Below, piece after piece: positions 56,098 through 64,000 of a stretch of 64,000 bases of DNA. Position numbers and translations under genes: made by a program. The notes beneath the pieces were generated by a model. The model was not told where the DNA came from and ran no database searches. It was given only the letters and a program-made list of their open reading frames with translations. How positions within the stretch are numbered: the first letter of the stretch is position 1; the number at the start of each line of letters is the position of its first letter. Origin of the DNA: Arthrobacter sp. Leaf69 (GTDB taxonomy: Bacteria; Actinomycetota; Actinomycetes; Actinomycetales; Micrococcaceae); the NCBI RefSeq assembly GCF_001422645.1, contig NZ_LMLR01000010.1, forward strand, positions 651,060 through 715,059, read 5' to 3'.

Positions 56098-57222
56098 CTA
56101 GTTGGGCAGCCGGACCGGCATAACCAGGTAACGGTAGTCGCCCTGATCCTCGCCGTCGGCGTCGTTCTGTGCCGTGATCATCGCCGGTTTGGGCGCGCTG
56201 GTGAAGGAGAACCGCACGAACTTGGTTTCGATGACACTCAGGCCTTCGATCAGGTAGTGCGGATTGAAGGCGACGGTGATGTCCTCGCCGGTGAGCTGCG
56301 CCTCGAGTTCTTCCGACGCCTGGGCGTCTTCGCCGGTTCCAGCGTCGAGGTGCAGCTGGCCCTGGGTGAAGGCGAGCCGGACCGGGGTGTTGCGCTCCGC
56401 GACGAGCGAGACGCGGCGGACGGCCTCGACGAGTTCCGAGGTCTGCACGGTGGCGTGGATCGGTGTGGATTCGGGGAACAGTGAGCGGATCTTGGGGTAG
56501 TCGCCGTCGACCAGCAGGGACGTGGTGGTGCGGCCGCCGCTTTCGAACCCGATGAGCCGGCTGTCGTCATCGGCGAGGGCCAGGTTGATGTCGCCGCTGC
56601 CGCCCAGGGTCTTGGCGACCTCGTTGAGGGTTTTGGCCTTCACCAGTGCGCTGGTGGAGATGCCCGGAGTGACGGGCTTCCACGGGACCTCGCGCATGGC
56701 CAGCCGGTACCGGTCCGTGGCCAGGAGGGTGATGAGGTCGTCCTCGATCTCCATTCGTACGCCGGTGAGGATGGGCAGGGTGTCGTCCTTGCTCGCCGCG
56801 ATGATCACCTGGGAGACAGCCTGGGCGAAGGAATCGCCCTGGACGGTTCCGCTGATGGGAGGCAGAGCGGGAAGCGGCGGGTATTCGGCTTCCGGCATGG
56901 TGGCGAGGTGGAAGCTGCTGCGGCGGCAGGTCAAGGTGACTTTGTTGCCGTCGGTCTCGATTTCGACCGGTGCGGAGGGCAGGCTGCGGCAGATGTCTGC
57001 CAGCAGGCGTCCGGAAACCAGGATGGTGCCTTCGGTGGTGATGTCTGCAGGTATTTCGAGCCTGGCGGAGGTCTCGTAGTCGAAGCTCGAAAGGCTGACG
57101 GTACCGGCTTCAGCCTTGAGGAGCAGGCCGGAAAGTACGGGTACTGGCGGCCGCGGAGACAACGACCGGGCGGTCCAGGTCACGGCTTCTGCCAGGACGT
57201 CCCGTTCGACTCTGAACTTCAC
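56098..57222 (-). CDS. dnaN: DNA polymerase III sliding clamp (beta subunit)
   Basis: A 374-residue clamp with three repeated domains, starting K-F-R-V-E-R-D-V-L-A-E-A-V and ending Y-R-Y-L-V-M-P-V-R-L. It encircles DNA and tethers the polymerase. GTG 57222 with an AAAGG site is chosen; the upstream extension to 57315 has no family similarity. Confidence 0.96.
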   Translation of the reverse strand: MKFRVERDVLAEAVTWTARSLSPRPPVPVLSGLLLKAEAGTVSLSSFDYETSARLEIPADITTEGTILVSGRLLADICRSLPSAPVEIETDGNKVTLTCRRSSFHLATMPEAEYPPLPALPPISGTVQGDSFAQAVSQVIIAASKDDTLPILTGVRMEIEDDLITLLATDRYRLAMREVPWKPVTPGISTSALVKAKTLNEVAKTLGGSGDINLALADDDSRLIGFESGGRTTTSLLVDGDYPKIRSLFPESTPIHATVQTSELVEAVRRVSLVAERNTPVRLAFTQGQLHLDAGTGEDAQASEELEAQLTGEDITVAFNPHYLIEGLSVIETKFVRFSFTSAPKPAMITAQNDADGEDQGDYRYLVMPVRLPN

Positions 57223-57754
57223 GGAAGGGTGCCGCCTTTCATTGCTGCTGTCATCGCTGGTAGCCGGGCCGCTGGCCCGGCGGGGAATCACAAAAGATGT
57301 CCAGGACGGACACACTGCAGACAGCTTAGCCGCAAGAAGTGTGATTCTCCCATCCCCGGGTTACATCCGTGTGGTTCGGCCGGGCCCGCCCGGCGCCCGT
57401 TTCCGGCCGGGGCCGGGACGGTCCTGGGCTGTGTGCGGAGTCCGGCGGGAAGTTGTTATTTGAGGGAATTTCATTTTCTAGGGATTAGTAGTGTTAATAA
57501 CTGCTGTGGATACTGTGGATAACCCCGTTTGGCGGTGTGATTCCGCGGTTAAGCCCTGTTCATGGGCTGTGGGCGGAGCAGGTTTTAAACAGGGTGTGGA
57601 TGGGGATAACATTTTTGGCCGTTCCGCTGATCCACAGACGCCTTAAGGGTTTTAAGCCCATTAACCGCGGTTGTCCCCTTAACTATCCACAGGCTTGTCC
57701 ACAGGTGCCTGTTAATAAGGTAAGAGTGCGCGACCGGTCAGGCCAGGAACCAGC
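57223..57754. other. oriC: oriC region between dnaN and dnaA
   Basis: A gene-free 532-base spacer. An AT-rich stretch at about 57452-57502 could be the unwinding element. DnaA boxes follow: TGTGGATAC 57505, TGTGGATAA 57514, TGGGGATAA 57601, TGATCCACA 57628, CTATCCACA 57683 and a perfect TTGTCCACA 57695. Several are single-mismatch forms. Position between dnaN and dnaA, and the switch of gene orientation just to the right, support a function as chromosomal origin. The first 230 bases after dnaN carry nothing clear beyond the probable dnaN promoter. Confidence 0.8.
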
Positions 57755-59176
57755 TCAGGAATTGCGCTGCTGCTGCTTGATCCGGTTGGTCAGCTCGGTG
57801 ACCTGGTTGTAGATCACACGGCGTTCCGCCATCAGTTCGCGGATCTTCCGGTCCGCGTGGATGACCGTCGTATGGTCGCGGCCGCCGAGTTCCTGCCCGA
57901 TCTTGGGAAGGGACATGTCCGTGAGCTCGCGGCACAGGTACATGGCGATCTGCCGGGCGGTCACCAGTGTCCTGGTCCGCGACTTACTGCAGAGCTCTTC
58001 CATGCTGAGCTTGAAGTAGTCGGCAGTCTGCGTGAGGATCTGCGCGGAGGTGATCTCCTGGGCTCCGTCATCGGTGATGAGGTCCTTGAGCACCATCTCG
58101 GCGAGGGCAACATCGACCGGCTGGCGGTTGAGGCTGGCGAAGGCCGTCACCCGGATGAGTGCGCCCTCGAGTTCGCGGATGTTGCTGGAGATTTTCGAGG
58201 CGATGTATTCCAGGGCATCGTCCGGCGCGGACAGACCCTCGCTGAGGGCCTTCTTCCGGAGGATCGCGATCCGGGTCTCGAGTTCCGGCGGCTGGATATC
58301 GGTCAGCAGGCCCCACTCAAACCGCGACTTCATGCGGTCCTCGAAACCGGCAAGCAGCTTGGGCGGCTGATCCGAGGTGATGACCACCTGCTTGTTGTTG
58401 TTGTGCAGGGCGTTGAAGGTGTGGAAGAACTCCTCCAGCGTCCGGTCCTTGCCGGCCAGGAACTGGATGTCATCGATCAACAGGACATCGACGTTGCGGT
58501 ACGTCGTTTTGAAGCTGGTGCCCTCGTCGTCACGGATCGAGTTGATGAAGTCGTTGGTGAATTCCTCGGAGTTCACGTAGCGGACCCGGATCCCGCTGTA
58601 GAGCCGGCGGGCGTAGTGGCCGATCGCATGGAGCAGGTGGGTCTTGCCCAGACCCGAATCACCGTAGATGAACAGCGGGTTGTAGGCCTTAGCCGGCGCT
58701 TCGGCCACCGCGACGGCGGCAGCGTGGGCGAACCGGTTGGAGGAACCGATCACGAAGGTGTCGAAGACATACTTCGGGTTGAGGCGGCCGAACTCGTGGG
58801 AGGTGCTGGGCAGCATCGGCTGGGGCTTCAGTTCCACGGAGGGATCGGCCACCAGGGACAGCTCGACTGCGGGTTCCGGCTCTGTGTGGAGCGGCACCAG
58901 ATCGGTGTCGACGTCGATCGCGCAGCGGATTTCGTCGGAGAACACGTTCCGGAGGGCGTCGTCGAGGGCCTCCTTCACCTGCGTCTGCAACACTTCGCGG
59001 GTGAGTTCATTGGGTACGGCCACCAGAAGGGTGGAACCGATCAGTCCCTGGGCTTGGGCGAGGATGACGAAGCCACGCTGCCGCGGTGAAACGCGGTGGT
59101 CGTTCTCCAGCAGGCTCACAACCCGCCGCCAGGAACTTCCGACAGTGTTGGCTTGGTTGGCTTCGTCTACTGTCAT
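57755..59176 (-). CDS. dnaA: Chromosomal replication initiator DnaA
   Basis: A 473-residue initiator. Domain I (about residues 10-90), a short linker, AAA+ domain III with Walker [10 protein letters not shown] and Walker [10 protein letters not shown], and DNA-binding domain IV ending [22 protein letters not shown] 59176 with GAGGAA upstream is chosen over the adjoining TTG 59179. Domain II is short compared with Streptomyces DnaA. Confidence 0.97.
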   Translation of the reverse strand: MTVDEANQANTVGSSWRRVVSLLENDHRVSPRQRGFVILAQAQGLIGSTLLVAVPNELTREVLQTQVKEALDDALRNVFSDEIRCAIDVDTDLVPLHTEPEPAVELSLVADPSVELKPQPMLPSTSHEFGRLNPKYVFDTFVIGSSNRFAHAAAVAVAEAPAKAYNPLFIYGDSGLGKTHLLHAIGHYARRLYSGIRVRYVNSEEFTNDFINSIRDDEGTSFKTTYRNVDVLLIDDIQFLAGKDRTLEEFFHTFNALHNNNKQVVITSDQPPKLLAGFEDRMKSRFEWGLLTDIQPPELETRIAILRKKALSEGLSAPDDALEYIASKISSNIRELEGALIRVTAFASLNRQPVDVALAEMVLKDLITDDGAQEITSAQILTQTADYFKLSMEELCSKSRTRTLVTARQIAMYLCRELTDMSLPKIGQELGGRDHTTVIHADRKIRELMAERRVIYNQVTELTNRIKQQQRNS

Positions 59177-59639
59177 CAATCAGTTCCTCAAACTTGCTTG
59201 CCTGCATTACCTGCAGCCACAAGTCCCGAACCAGTGCGCTGGCCCCGGCTTAATCCACAGGGTTATGCACATGCCGTGGATAATCGGCTACTGGGACACT
59301 CTAGGCGATGAAAAGTCCAGAAGATAGCTGGGATCTGTCCTGTGGATAATCACACGGTTGTAGTTCGAAAACGGGGCGCGTGACGTGCTTCATCCACAGG
59401 CTGGGGAGGCAGTTAGCCACAGTTGGGGAAAGCCTGCGGCGCGACCCCCGGTTTGACTCGGGAGGGCGGCAAGCCCTAACGTTGTGAAGTCCCATGTGTA
59501 CGCTTTTCGCCTCATTTGAATCTCTCCCGACGCCTCGCGTCTTGCGAGTCGAGGGAAGCGGCACATACAAAACTTAGCGTCGACCAGTTCTTCCCCTTGA
59601 TCGGGTGGGCGCACCTTTGATCCCACTGGAGTAACTAAC
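59177..59639. other. DnaA boxes and promoters between dnaA and rpmH
   Basis: A gene-free 463-base divergent spacer. It holds DnaA boxes TAATCCACA 59251, TTATGCACA 59263, CGTGGATAA 59275, TGTGGATAA 59341 (perfect), TCATCCACA 59390 and TTAGCCACA 59413. They could extend oriC or mediate DnaA autoregulation. Confidence 0.65.
59453..59482 (+). promoter_or_regulatory. rpmH promoter
   Basis: TTGACT (59453-59458) and TAACGT (59477-59482) are spaced by 18 bases. Transcription from here would give rpmH a leader of about 150 bases. Confidence 0.6.
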
Positions 59640-59777
59640 GTGAGCAAGCGGACTTTTCAGCCGAATAACCGCCGTCGAGCCAAGAAGCACGGCTTCCGCC
59701 TTCGTATGCGTACCCGTGCCGGCCGTGCCATCCTGGCAGCCCGTCGTGGCAAGGGTCGCACCGAGCTGTCGGCCTAA
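59640..59777 (+). CDS. rpmH: 50S ribosomal protein L34
   Basis: A 45-residue highly basic protein: [19 protein letters not shown], then [22 protein letters not shown] 59640 is preceded by a GGAG site about six bases upstream. It is the conserved first gene of the rpmH-rnpA-yidD-yidC-jag-rsmG cluster. Confidence 0.98.
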   Translation: MSKRTFQPNNRRRAKKHGFRLRMRTRAGRAILAARRGKGRTELSA

Positions 59778-59818
59778 ATAACTGACTCGTCGGTCCACAT
59801 CCCTGTGCGAGTGTAAAG

Positions 59819-60229
59819 GTGCTGGCCACCCGCAACCGTCTGAGGACATCAACCGATTTTTCAACAACTGTACGTTCCGGTGTCCGCAATGGACGCCGGA
59901 ACGTAGTGTTATATACGGCAGCTCTCGCTGCCGACGAACCAAGCCGGATCGGATTCATCGTTTCCAAGAGTGTCGGGAACGCTGTGGTAAGGAACCTCGT
60001 TAAGAGGAGACTGAGAGAAGTCGGTGCTTTGTCGTTGCAGAAATATGGCAGCGGGTTTGCCATCGTGGTCCGGGCCCTGCCCGCCTCGGCGGGTGCCGGC
60101 TGGGACCAACTGCGGGCAGACTATGACGCCGCCTTGGAAAGCAACATGAAACGGCTGGGCAGGAGCCTTCCGAAGGCTGCTTCTTCAGTTTCTTACGAGA
60201 CAACACAGGAAGGGACCCCGCGTGCGTAA
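59819..60229 (+). CDS. rnpA: Ribonuclease P protein component
   Basis: A 136-residue basic protein that binds RNase P RNA and aids 5' processing of tRNAs. The family core reads [17 protein letters not shown] and then [10 protein letters not shown] 59819 is used. Its end overlaps yidD by 8 nt. Confidence 0.95.
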   Translation: MLATRNRLRTSTDFSTTVRSGVRNGRRNVVLYTAALAADEPSRIGFIVSKSVGNAVVRNLVKRRLREVGALSLQKYGSGFAIVVRALPASAGAGWDQLRADYDAALESNMKRLGRSLPKAASSVSYETTQEGTPRA

Positions 60230-60617
60230 CTCAACTGCCGCCGTCGTCCCCCCTGCAAGATCCGCAGCAGTTTGGCTGGGCCGGGCAGTCTGGAACCTGC
60301 CCCGCAATATCCTCATCCTGTTGCTTCTGGCGTACCGCAAGGTGATCTCACCGCTGTACGGCCAGGTTTGCCGCTTTTTCCCCAGCTGTTCCGCCTATGC
60401 GCTTGAAGCCATTACGGTGCACGGTGCGGTCAAAGGAAGCTGGCTGGCGGCCAGGCGTCTGTTGCGTTGCCATCCCTGGAATGCCGGTGGTGTGGACCAT
60501 GTCCCCGCCGGAAAATGCGAGTGGCCCGCGGACCGCACCCCCACAATTGTTGTGCTGAACAACCCGGACAAGTACCTGGCTGCTCAGACTGATGGAGAAG
60601 GCCGCTCTGCGGCCTGA
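60222..60617 (+). CDS. yidD: Membrane protein insertion efficiency factor YidD
   Basis: A 131-residue protein. The YidD core is [26 protein letters not shown] and [14 protein letters not shown]. It has longer N- and C-terminal extensions than E. coli YidD. It assists YidC-dependent insertion. Confidence 0.93.
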   Translation: MRNSTAAVVPPARSAAVWLGRAVWNLPRNILILLLLAYRKVISPLYGQVCRFFPSCSAYALEAITVHGAVKGSWLAARRLLRCHPWNAGGVDHVPAGKCEWPADRTPTIVVLNNPDKYLAAQTDGEGRSAA

Positions 60618-60633
60618 CGAATAGGGATATCGT

Positions 60634-61614
60634 ATGGACTTCTTTGAAACAATCATGTTTCCGTTCAAGTGGCTTGTGTCCGCCATCATGGTGGTCTTCC
60701 ACGATGGCCTGAGCGCCATCGGCATGCCCGCCGCCAACGGCTGGACGTGGACGCTGTCCATCATTGGACTGGTGCTGGTGATCCGGGCCGCCCTGATTCC
60801 CGTGTTCGTCAAGCAGATCAAAGCCCAGCGAGGCATGCAGCTCCTGCAGCCTGATCTGAAGAAGCTACAGGACAAGTACAAGGGCAAGACCGACCAGCTG
60901 TCCCGCCAGGCCATGGCGCAGGAACAGATGGCCATGTACAAGAAGCACGGAACCAATCCGTTCTCGGCCTGCCTCCCCATGCTGATCCAGATGCCGTTCT
61001 TCTTTGCCCTGTTCCAGGTCCTCTCCGGCATTACTACTGCAGCCACCAGCGGTAAGAGCATCGGGGCGATGAGCCACGAACAGGTGGTGCAGTTTGATGA
61101 GTCGAGCATCTTCGGGGCCCCGCTCTCCGCGACCCTGCTGCACGGGACGCCTGAGGGCGGCAACGTGGTGGCGGTGTGGATCCTCTCGATCGTGATGATC
61201 CTGGCCATGACGGCCTCGCAGTTCATCACGCAGAAGCAGATCATGGCCAAGAACATGTCCGAAGAGGCCATGGCCAGCCCGTTCATGAAGCAGCAGAAGA
61301 TGATGCTTTACGTCCTGCCGATCGTCTTCGGCGTGGGTGGCATCAACTTCCCCATCGGCGTCCTGATCTACTGGACCACCACCAACCTCTGGACCATGGC
61401 GCAGCAGTTCTTCGTTATCCGCCGCATGCCGACGCCGGGATCCCCTGCCGCGAAGGCCCTGGCCGAGCGCCGTGCCGCCAAGGGTCTGCCGGCCCTGCCG
61501 CTGACGGGCGCCAAGAAGGCCGAAGCCGAAGCCGCCGAAGCCGCCGCTGCCGCAGCTCTGGTAGCCAAGAGCCAGCGCGTCCAGCCACAACGTAAGAACA
61601 GGAAGAGGAAGTAA
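60634..61614 (+). CDS. yidC: Membrane protein insertase YidC
   Basis: A 326-residue Oxa1-type insertase with five hydrophobic segments and a cytoplasmic hairpin between the first two in the core (K-Q-I-K-A-Q-R-G-M-Q). Q-M-P-F-F-F-A-L-F and the final F-P-I-G-V-L-I-Y-W-T-T-T-N-L-W belong to the family core. The tail is rich in Ala/Glu/Arg/Lys, as in ribosome-binding YidC forms. The start ATG follows AGGGATATC weakly. Its TAA overlaps the jag ATG by 1 nt. Confidence 0.96.
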   Translation: MDFFETIMFPFKWLVSAIMVVFHDGLSAIGMPAANGWTWTLSIIGLVLVIRAALIPVFVKQIKAQRGMQLLQPDLKKLQDKYKGKTDQLSRQAMAQEQMAMYKKHGTNPFSACLPMLIQMPFFFALFQVLSGITTAATSGKSIGAMSHEQVVQFDESSIFGAPLSATLLHGTPEGGNVVAVWILSIVMILAMTASQFITQKQIMAKNMSEEAMASPFMKQQKMMLYVLPIVFGVGGINFPIGVLIYWTTTNLWTMAQQFFVIRRMPTPGSPAAKALAERRAAKGLPALPLTGAKKAEAEAAEAAAAAALVAKSQRVQPQRKNRKRK

Positions 61615-62204
61615 TGTCCGCCGAAAGCACCGAACACGCTATTTCCGCTGAAACCTCCGAGGAACAGGATGACGCTTTGAGCGCCGTCCAGGATTCTGAC
61701 GCAGGGTCCGAAGATTCGGAAGGCAAGGGCACGTCCGCCAGCCGCCTCGAAGAAGAAGGCGATGTTGCTGCGGACTACCTCGAGGAACTGCTGGACATTG
61801 CCGACATTGACGGCGATATCGACATCGAAGTCCGCAACGGCCGGACCTACATCTCGATCGTCGCTGAGGAAGAGGCAGCCGGTCTGGAGAGTCTGGTCGG
61901 CAAGGACGGCGAAGTCCTCGAAGCGCTTCAGGAGCTCACCCGTCTGGCTGTGCTGTCCGCAACGGAAAACCGCTCACGACTGGTGCTGGACATCAACGGG
62001 TATCGCTCGGAGCGGGCTGGCGAGCTGCAGAAGATCGCGGAAGACGCCGTCGCGTCCGTCAAGGACTCGGGCGAGACCGTGGCCCTGGCCCCGATGAGCG
62101 CCTACGAGCGGAAAATTGTGCACGACGCCGTTGCTGACCTGGGGCTCGTCAGCGAGTCCGAAGGCGAAGGCGCTGACCGCCATATCGTCGTTTCCGCAGA
62201 CTGA
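61614..62204 (+). CDS. khpB: RNA-binding protein Jag (KhpB), KH and R3H domains
   Basis: A 196-residue protein. An acidic N-terminus (about 45 residues) lacks the classical Jag-N domain. A KH domain (about residues 50-120; V-G-K-D-G-E-V-L-E-A-L) and an R3H domain (about 125-190; Y-E-R-K-I-V-H) follow. Homologues bind mRNA and affect cell division and elongation. It is coupled to yidC. Confidence 0.93.
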   Translation: MSAESTEHAISAETSEEQDDALSAVQDSDAGSEDSEGKGTSASRLEEEGDVAADYLEELLDIADIDGDIDIEVRNGRTYISIVAEEEAAGLESLVGKDGEVLEALQELTRLAVLSATENRSRLVLDINGYRSERAGELQKIAEDAVASVKDSGETVALAPMSAYERKIVHDAVADLGLVSESEGEGADRHIVVSAD

Positions 62205-62221
62205 AGCCGCCGGATAGCTTA

Positions 62222-62872
62222 ATGGTTGAGATTACCGCGGCCGAACTGCAGGCAGCACAGACCATCTTCGGGGACCGCCTGGACCTGGCGAAGCGCTATG
62301 TCGAGCACCTGGCCACGTCAGGGACGGAGCGGGGACTGATTGGCCCCCGCGAAATTCCCCGGCTGTGGAGCCGCCACGTGCTGAACTGCGCCGTGATCGA
62401 GAGCCAGATTGCCGAAGGGAGCCATGTGGCCGACGTCGGCAGCGGCGCGGGCCTGCCCGGCCTCTGTCTGGCCATTGCGCGGCCTGATCTGGAACTGACC
62501 CTGATCGAACCCCTGGAACGCCGGGTGATCTGGCTCCAAGAAGTAGTGGACGACCTTGGGCTCGACAACGTCACCATCATGCGCACCCGCGCAGAGCTGG
62601 CTGTCGGTATGGTCAACGCCGACGTCGTCACGGCGCGCGCCGTCTCGGCCCTCACCAACCTCGCCGGACTGACCATTCCGCTGCTTGCGGGCAAGGGCGA
62701 AGTGGTGGCTATTAAGGGACGCAGCGCTGGTGAGGAAATCGAAAAAGCGGCCAAGGTGATCCGCAAGCTTGGCGGCACCCAGACGTCAGTGGTGCTCGTG
62801 GGTGAGGACCTCCTCGAAGAACCCACAACCGTTGTCCGAATCGTTGTGAATAAGCCTCAAAAGATTGCCTAG
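62222..62872 (+). CDS. rsmG: 16S rRNA m7G527 methyltransferase RsmG
   Basis: A 216-residue SAM-dependent enzyme. The SAM motif is V-A-D-V-G-S-G-A-G-L-P-G, preceded by S-R-H-V-L-N-C-A and followed by T-A-R-A-V-S-A-L. It modifies G527 in 16S rRNA; loss confers low-level streptomycin resistance in other bacteria. It is 17 nt downstream of jag. Confidence 0.95.
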   Translation: MVEITAAELQAAQTIFGDRLDLAKRYVEHLATSGTERGLIGPREIPRLWSRHVLNCAVIESQIAEGSHVADVGSGAGLPGLCLAIARPDLELTLIEPLERRVIWLQEVVDDLGLDNVTIMRTRAELAVGMVNADVVTARAVSALTNLAGLTIPLLAGKGEVVAIKGRSAGEEIEKAAKVIRKLGGTQTSVVLVGEDLLEEPTTVVRIVVNKPQKIA

Positions 62873-62958
62873 CATCAGCCCGGTGCCCTCGGACTCCAAC
62901 GGTAAGAGGTTAGGCTAGTAACCGGCAGCAAGAGCCGAACGAGAGTGAGTGTGTCACA

Positions 62959-64000
62959 GTGACCAGTAGCGAAGCCTCCACACAGCGGATTCCACCGTTT
63001 GTGTCCCTGGGGTCCGCACGGGCCTTCGTTGCGCCTGCAATCACTCATGATTACTCCGGAAATCACACGGCAGCGGTTGCGAAAACGGCCGGGATGGCCA
63101 GCGTTTCACGTGAAACATCTGTTGCCTCCAGCGGCAACGTGTTGGACTCCATCGACGACTCCAGCCCCATTGCCCGTGAGCTCGCCCATGAGAACAAGCG
63201 GCGTGAACGGCTCTTGGGCCGCGAACTTCCGAAGCCGGAGAAGACCCGGATCTTCACCGTCTCGAACCAGAAGGGCGGGGTCGGCAAGACCACGACGACG
63301 GTCAACATCGCCGCCGCCCTGGCCGCCGCCGGCTTGAACGTGCTGGTCATCGACATCGATCCGCAGGGAAATGCCTCGACGGCTCTTGGAATCGAACACC
63401 ACGCCGACGTTGACAGCATTTATGACGTGCTCATCAACGACATCCCGTTGCAGGACGTCGTTGCACCGTGCCCGGACATCGACAAGCTGATCTGTGCACC
63501 GGCCACCATCCACCTTGCCGGCGCTGAGATTGAACTGGTCAGCCTGGTTGCCCGCGAGCAGCGGCTCCGCCGCGCCATTGACGTGTATGCCAAGGAGCGG
63601 GCAAAGAACGGTGAGGAGCGACTGGATTACATCTTCATCGACTGCCCGCCGAGTCTTGGCCTGCTGACAGTCAACGCGTTCTGTGCCGCCAATGAGGTGC
63701 TCATTCCGATTCAGTGCGAGTACTACGCGCTCGAAGGACTGAGCCAGTTGCTCAAGAACATCGAAATGATTCAGAAGCACTTGAATGCCGACCTGGTTGT
63801 GTCCACGATTCTCCTGACCATGTACGACGGCCGCACCAATCTGGCCGCCCAAGTGGCAGCTGAGGTACGTGAACACTTCCCGGAGCAGGTTCTTGGAGCT
63901 GTGGTCCCTCGTTCGGTACGAATTTCTGAAGCTCCCAGCTACCAGCAGACCGTGATGACCTATGATCCTTCATCCAGCGGGGCCCTGTCCTACCTGGAAG
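62959..64000 (+). CDS. parA: Chromosome partitioning ATPase ParA, 3' truncated by window
   Basis: Codons 1-347 are present and the end is outside. GTG 62959 begins T-S-S-E-A-S-T-Q-R-I-P-P-F. The N-terminal 95 residues are a poorly conserved extension, then the deviant Walker A is Q-K-G-G-V-G-K-T-T-T, Walker A' D-I-D-P-Q-G-N-A and Walker B F-I-D-C-P-P-S-L. It moves ParB-bound origins. A parS site is encoded in the extension. GTG has no ideal ribosome site; ATG 63094 is a possible internal start. Confidence 0.93.
   Translation, partial: MTSSEASTQRIPPFVSLGSARAFVAPAITHDYSGNHTAAVAKTAGMASVSRETSVASSGNVLDSIDDSSPIARELAHENKRRERLLGRELPKPEKTRIFTVSNQKGGVGKTTTTVNIAAALAAAGLNVLVIDIDPQGNASTALGIEHHADVDSIYDVLINDIPLQDVVAPCPDIDKLICAPATIHLAGAEIELVSLVAREQRLRRAIDVYAKERAKNGEERLDYIFIDCPPSLGLLTVNAFCAANEVLIPIQCEYYALEGLSQLLKNIEMIQKHLNADLVVSTILLTMYDGRTNLAAQVAAEVREHFPEQVLGAVVPRSVRISEAPSYQQTVMTYDPSSSGALSYLE
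63102..63117. promoter_or_regulatory. parS site inside parA
   Basis: CGTTTCACGTGAAACA matches the parS consensus TGTTTCACGTGAAACA at 15 of 16 positions, with a perfect 14-bp palindromic core (63103-63116). It encodes part of S-V-S-R-E-T-S at about ParA residues 49-55. ParB should load here, about 4-5 kb from oriC. Confidence 0.88.

Overview
The window is high-GC actinobacterial chromosome, most likely a Micrococcaceae member close to Arthrobacter/Pseudarthrobacter. The evidence is GC-rich codon use with many GTG starts, the order dnaA-dnaN-gnd-recF-dciA-gyrB-gyrA on one side and rpmH-rnpA-yidD-yidC-jag-rsmG-parA on the other, plus crgA, a class E sortase, a DLW-39 peptide and a complete fhaA-fhaB-pstP-rodA-pbpA-pknA-pknB operon. 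The window ends just right of the chromosomal replication origin.

Regions. (1) 1-4.0 kb: a 5-oxoproline/D-glutamate-type locus (pxpA fragment, GntR regulator, NRAMP-like carrier, YcsI-like protein, second GntR regulator). Three copies of an ATTGTT-N-AACAAT operator sit at its promoters. (2) 4.0-12.1 kb: a cellobiose-type module (CebR-like LacI regulator, GH1 beta-glucosidase, ABC permeases and binding protein) and a divergent secreted GH55-like beta-helix protein. All appear to be controlled by TGGGAGCGCTCCCA-type boxes. (3) 12.2-18.5 kb: a complete urease operon ureABCEFGD followed by a Ni/Co transporter. (4) 18.7-22.7 kb: small housekeeping or unknown genes, several apparently leaderless. 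(5) 22.8-27.6 kb: putrescine oxidase, universal stress protein and APC permease in one operon, divergent from a TetR regulator with a clear palindromic operator. (6) 27.7 kb: tRNA-Leu. (7) 28.2-37.9 kb: Ser/Thr kinase, phosphatase, FHA and cell-wall elongation operon. (8) 37.9-46.8 kb: pabA-like, a 55-residue membrane peptide, sortase E, crgA, a zinc-ligand-less Tag glycosylase, a 1.1-kb gene-free region full of DnaA boxes, rhomboid, cyclophilin, an 11-residue-repeat membrane protein, a glycosyltransferase, an EamA transporter and a cupin. (9) 46.9-47.4 kb: tRNA-Ala, DLW-39 peptide, tRNA-Ile. (10) 47.4-64 kb: gyrase/replication cluster, oriC and the rpmH-to-parA cluster, with a parS site inside parA.

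Replication layout. Genes left of dnaA are mostly on the minus strand and genes right of it on the plus strand, as expected for an origin at about 57.4-59.5 kb. The AT-rich stretch and DnaA boxes between dnaN and dnaA, with more boxes between dnaA and rpmH, make up the likely oriC. The DnaA-box cluster at 40.7-41.5 kb is separate and unexplained. It is the most interesting non-coding feature here, together with the two carbon/nitrogen regulons whose operators can be read directly. No insertion sequence, prophage or CRISPR array was seen.
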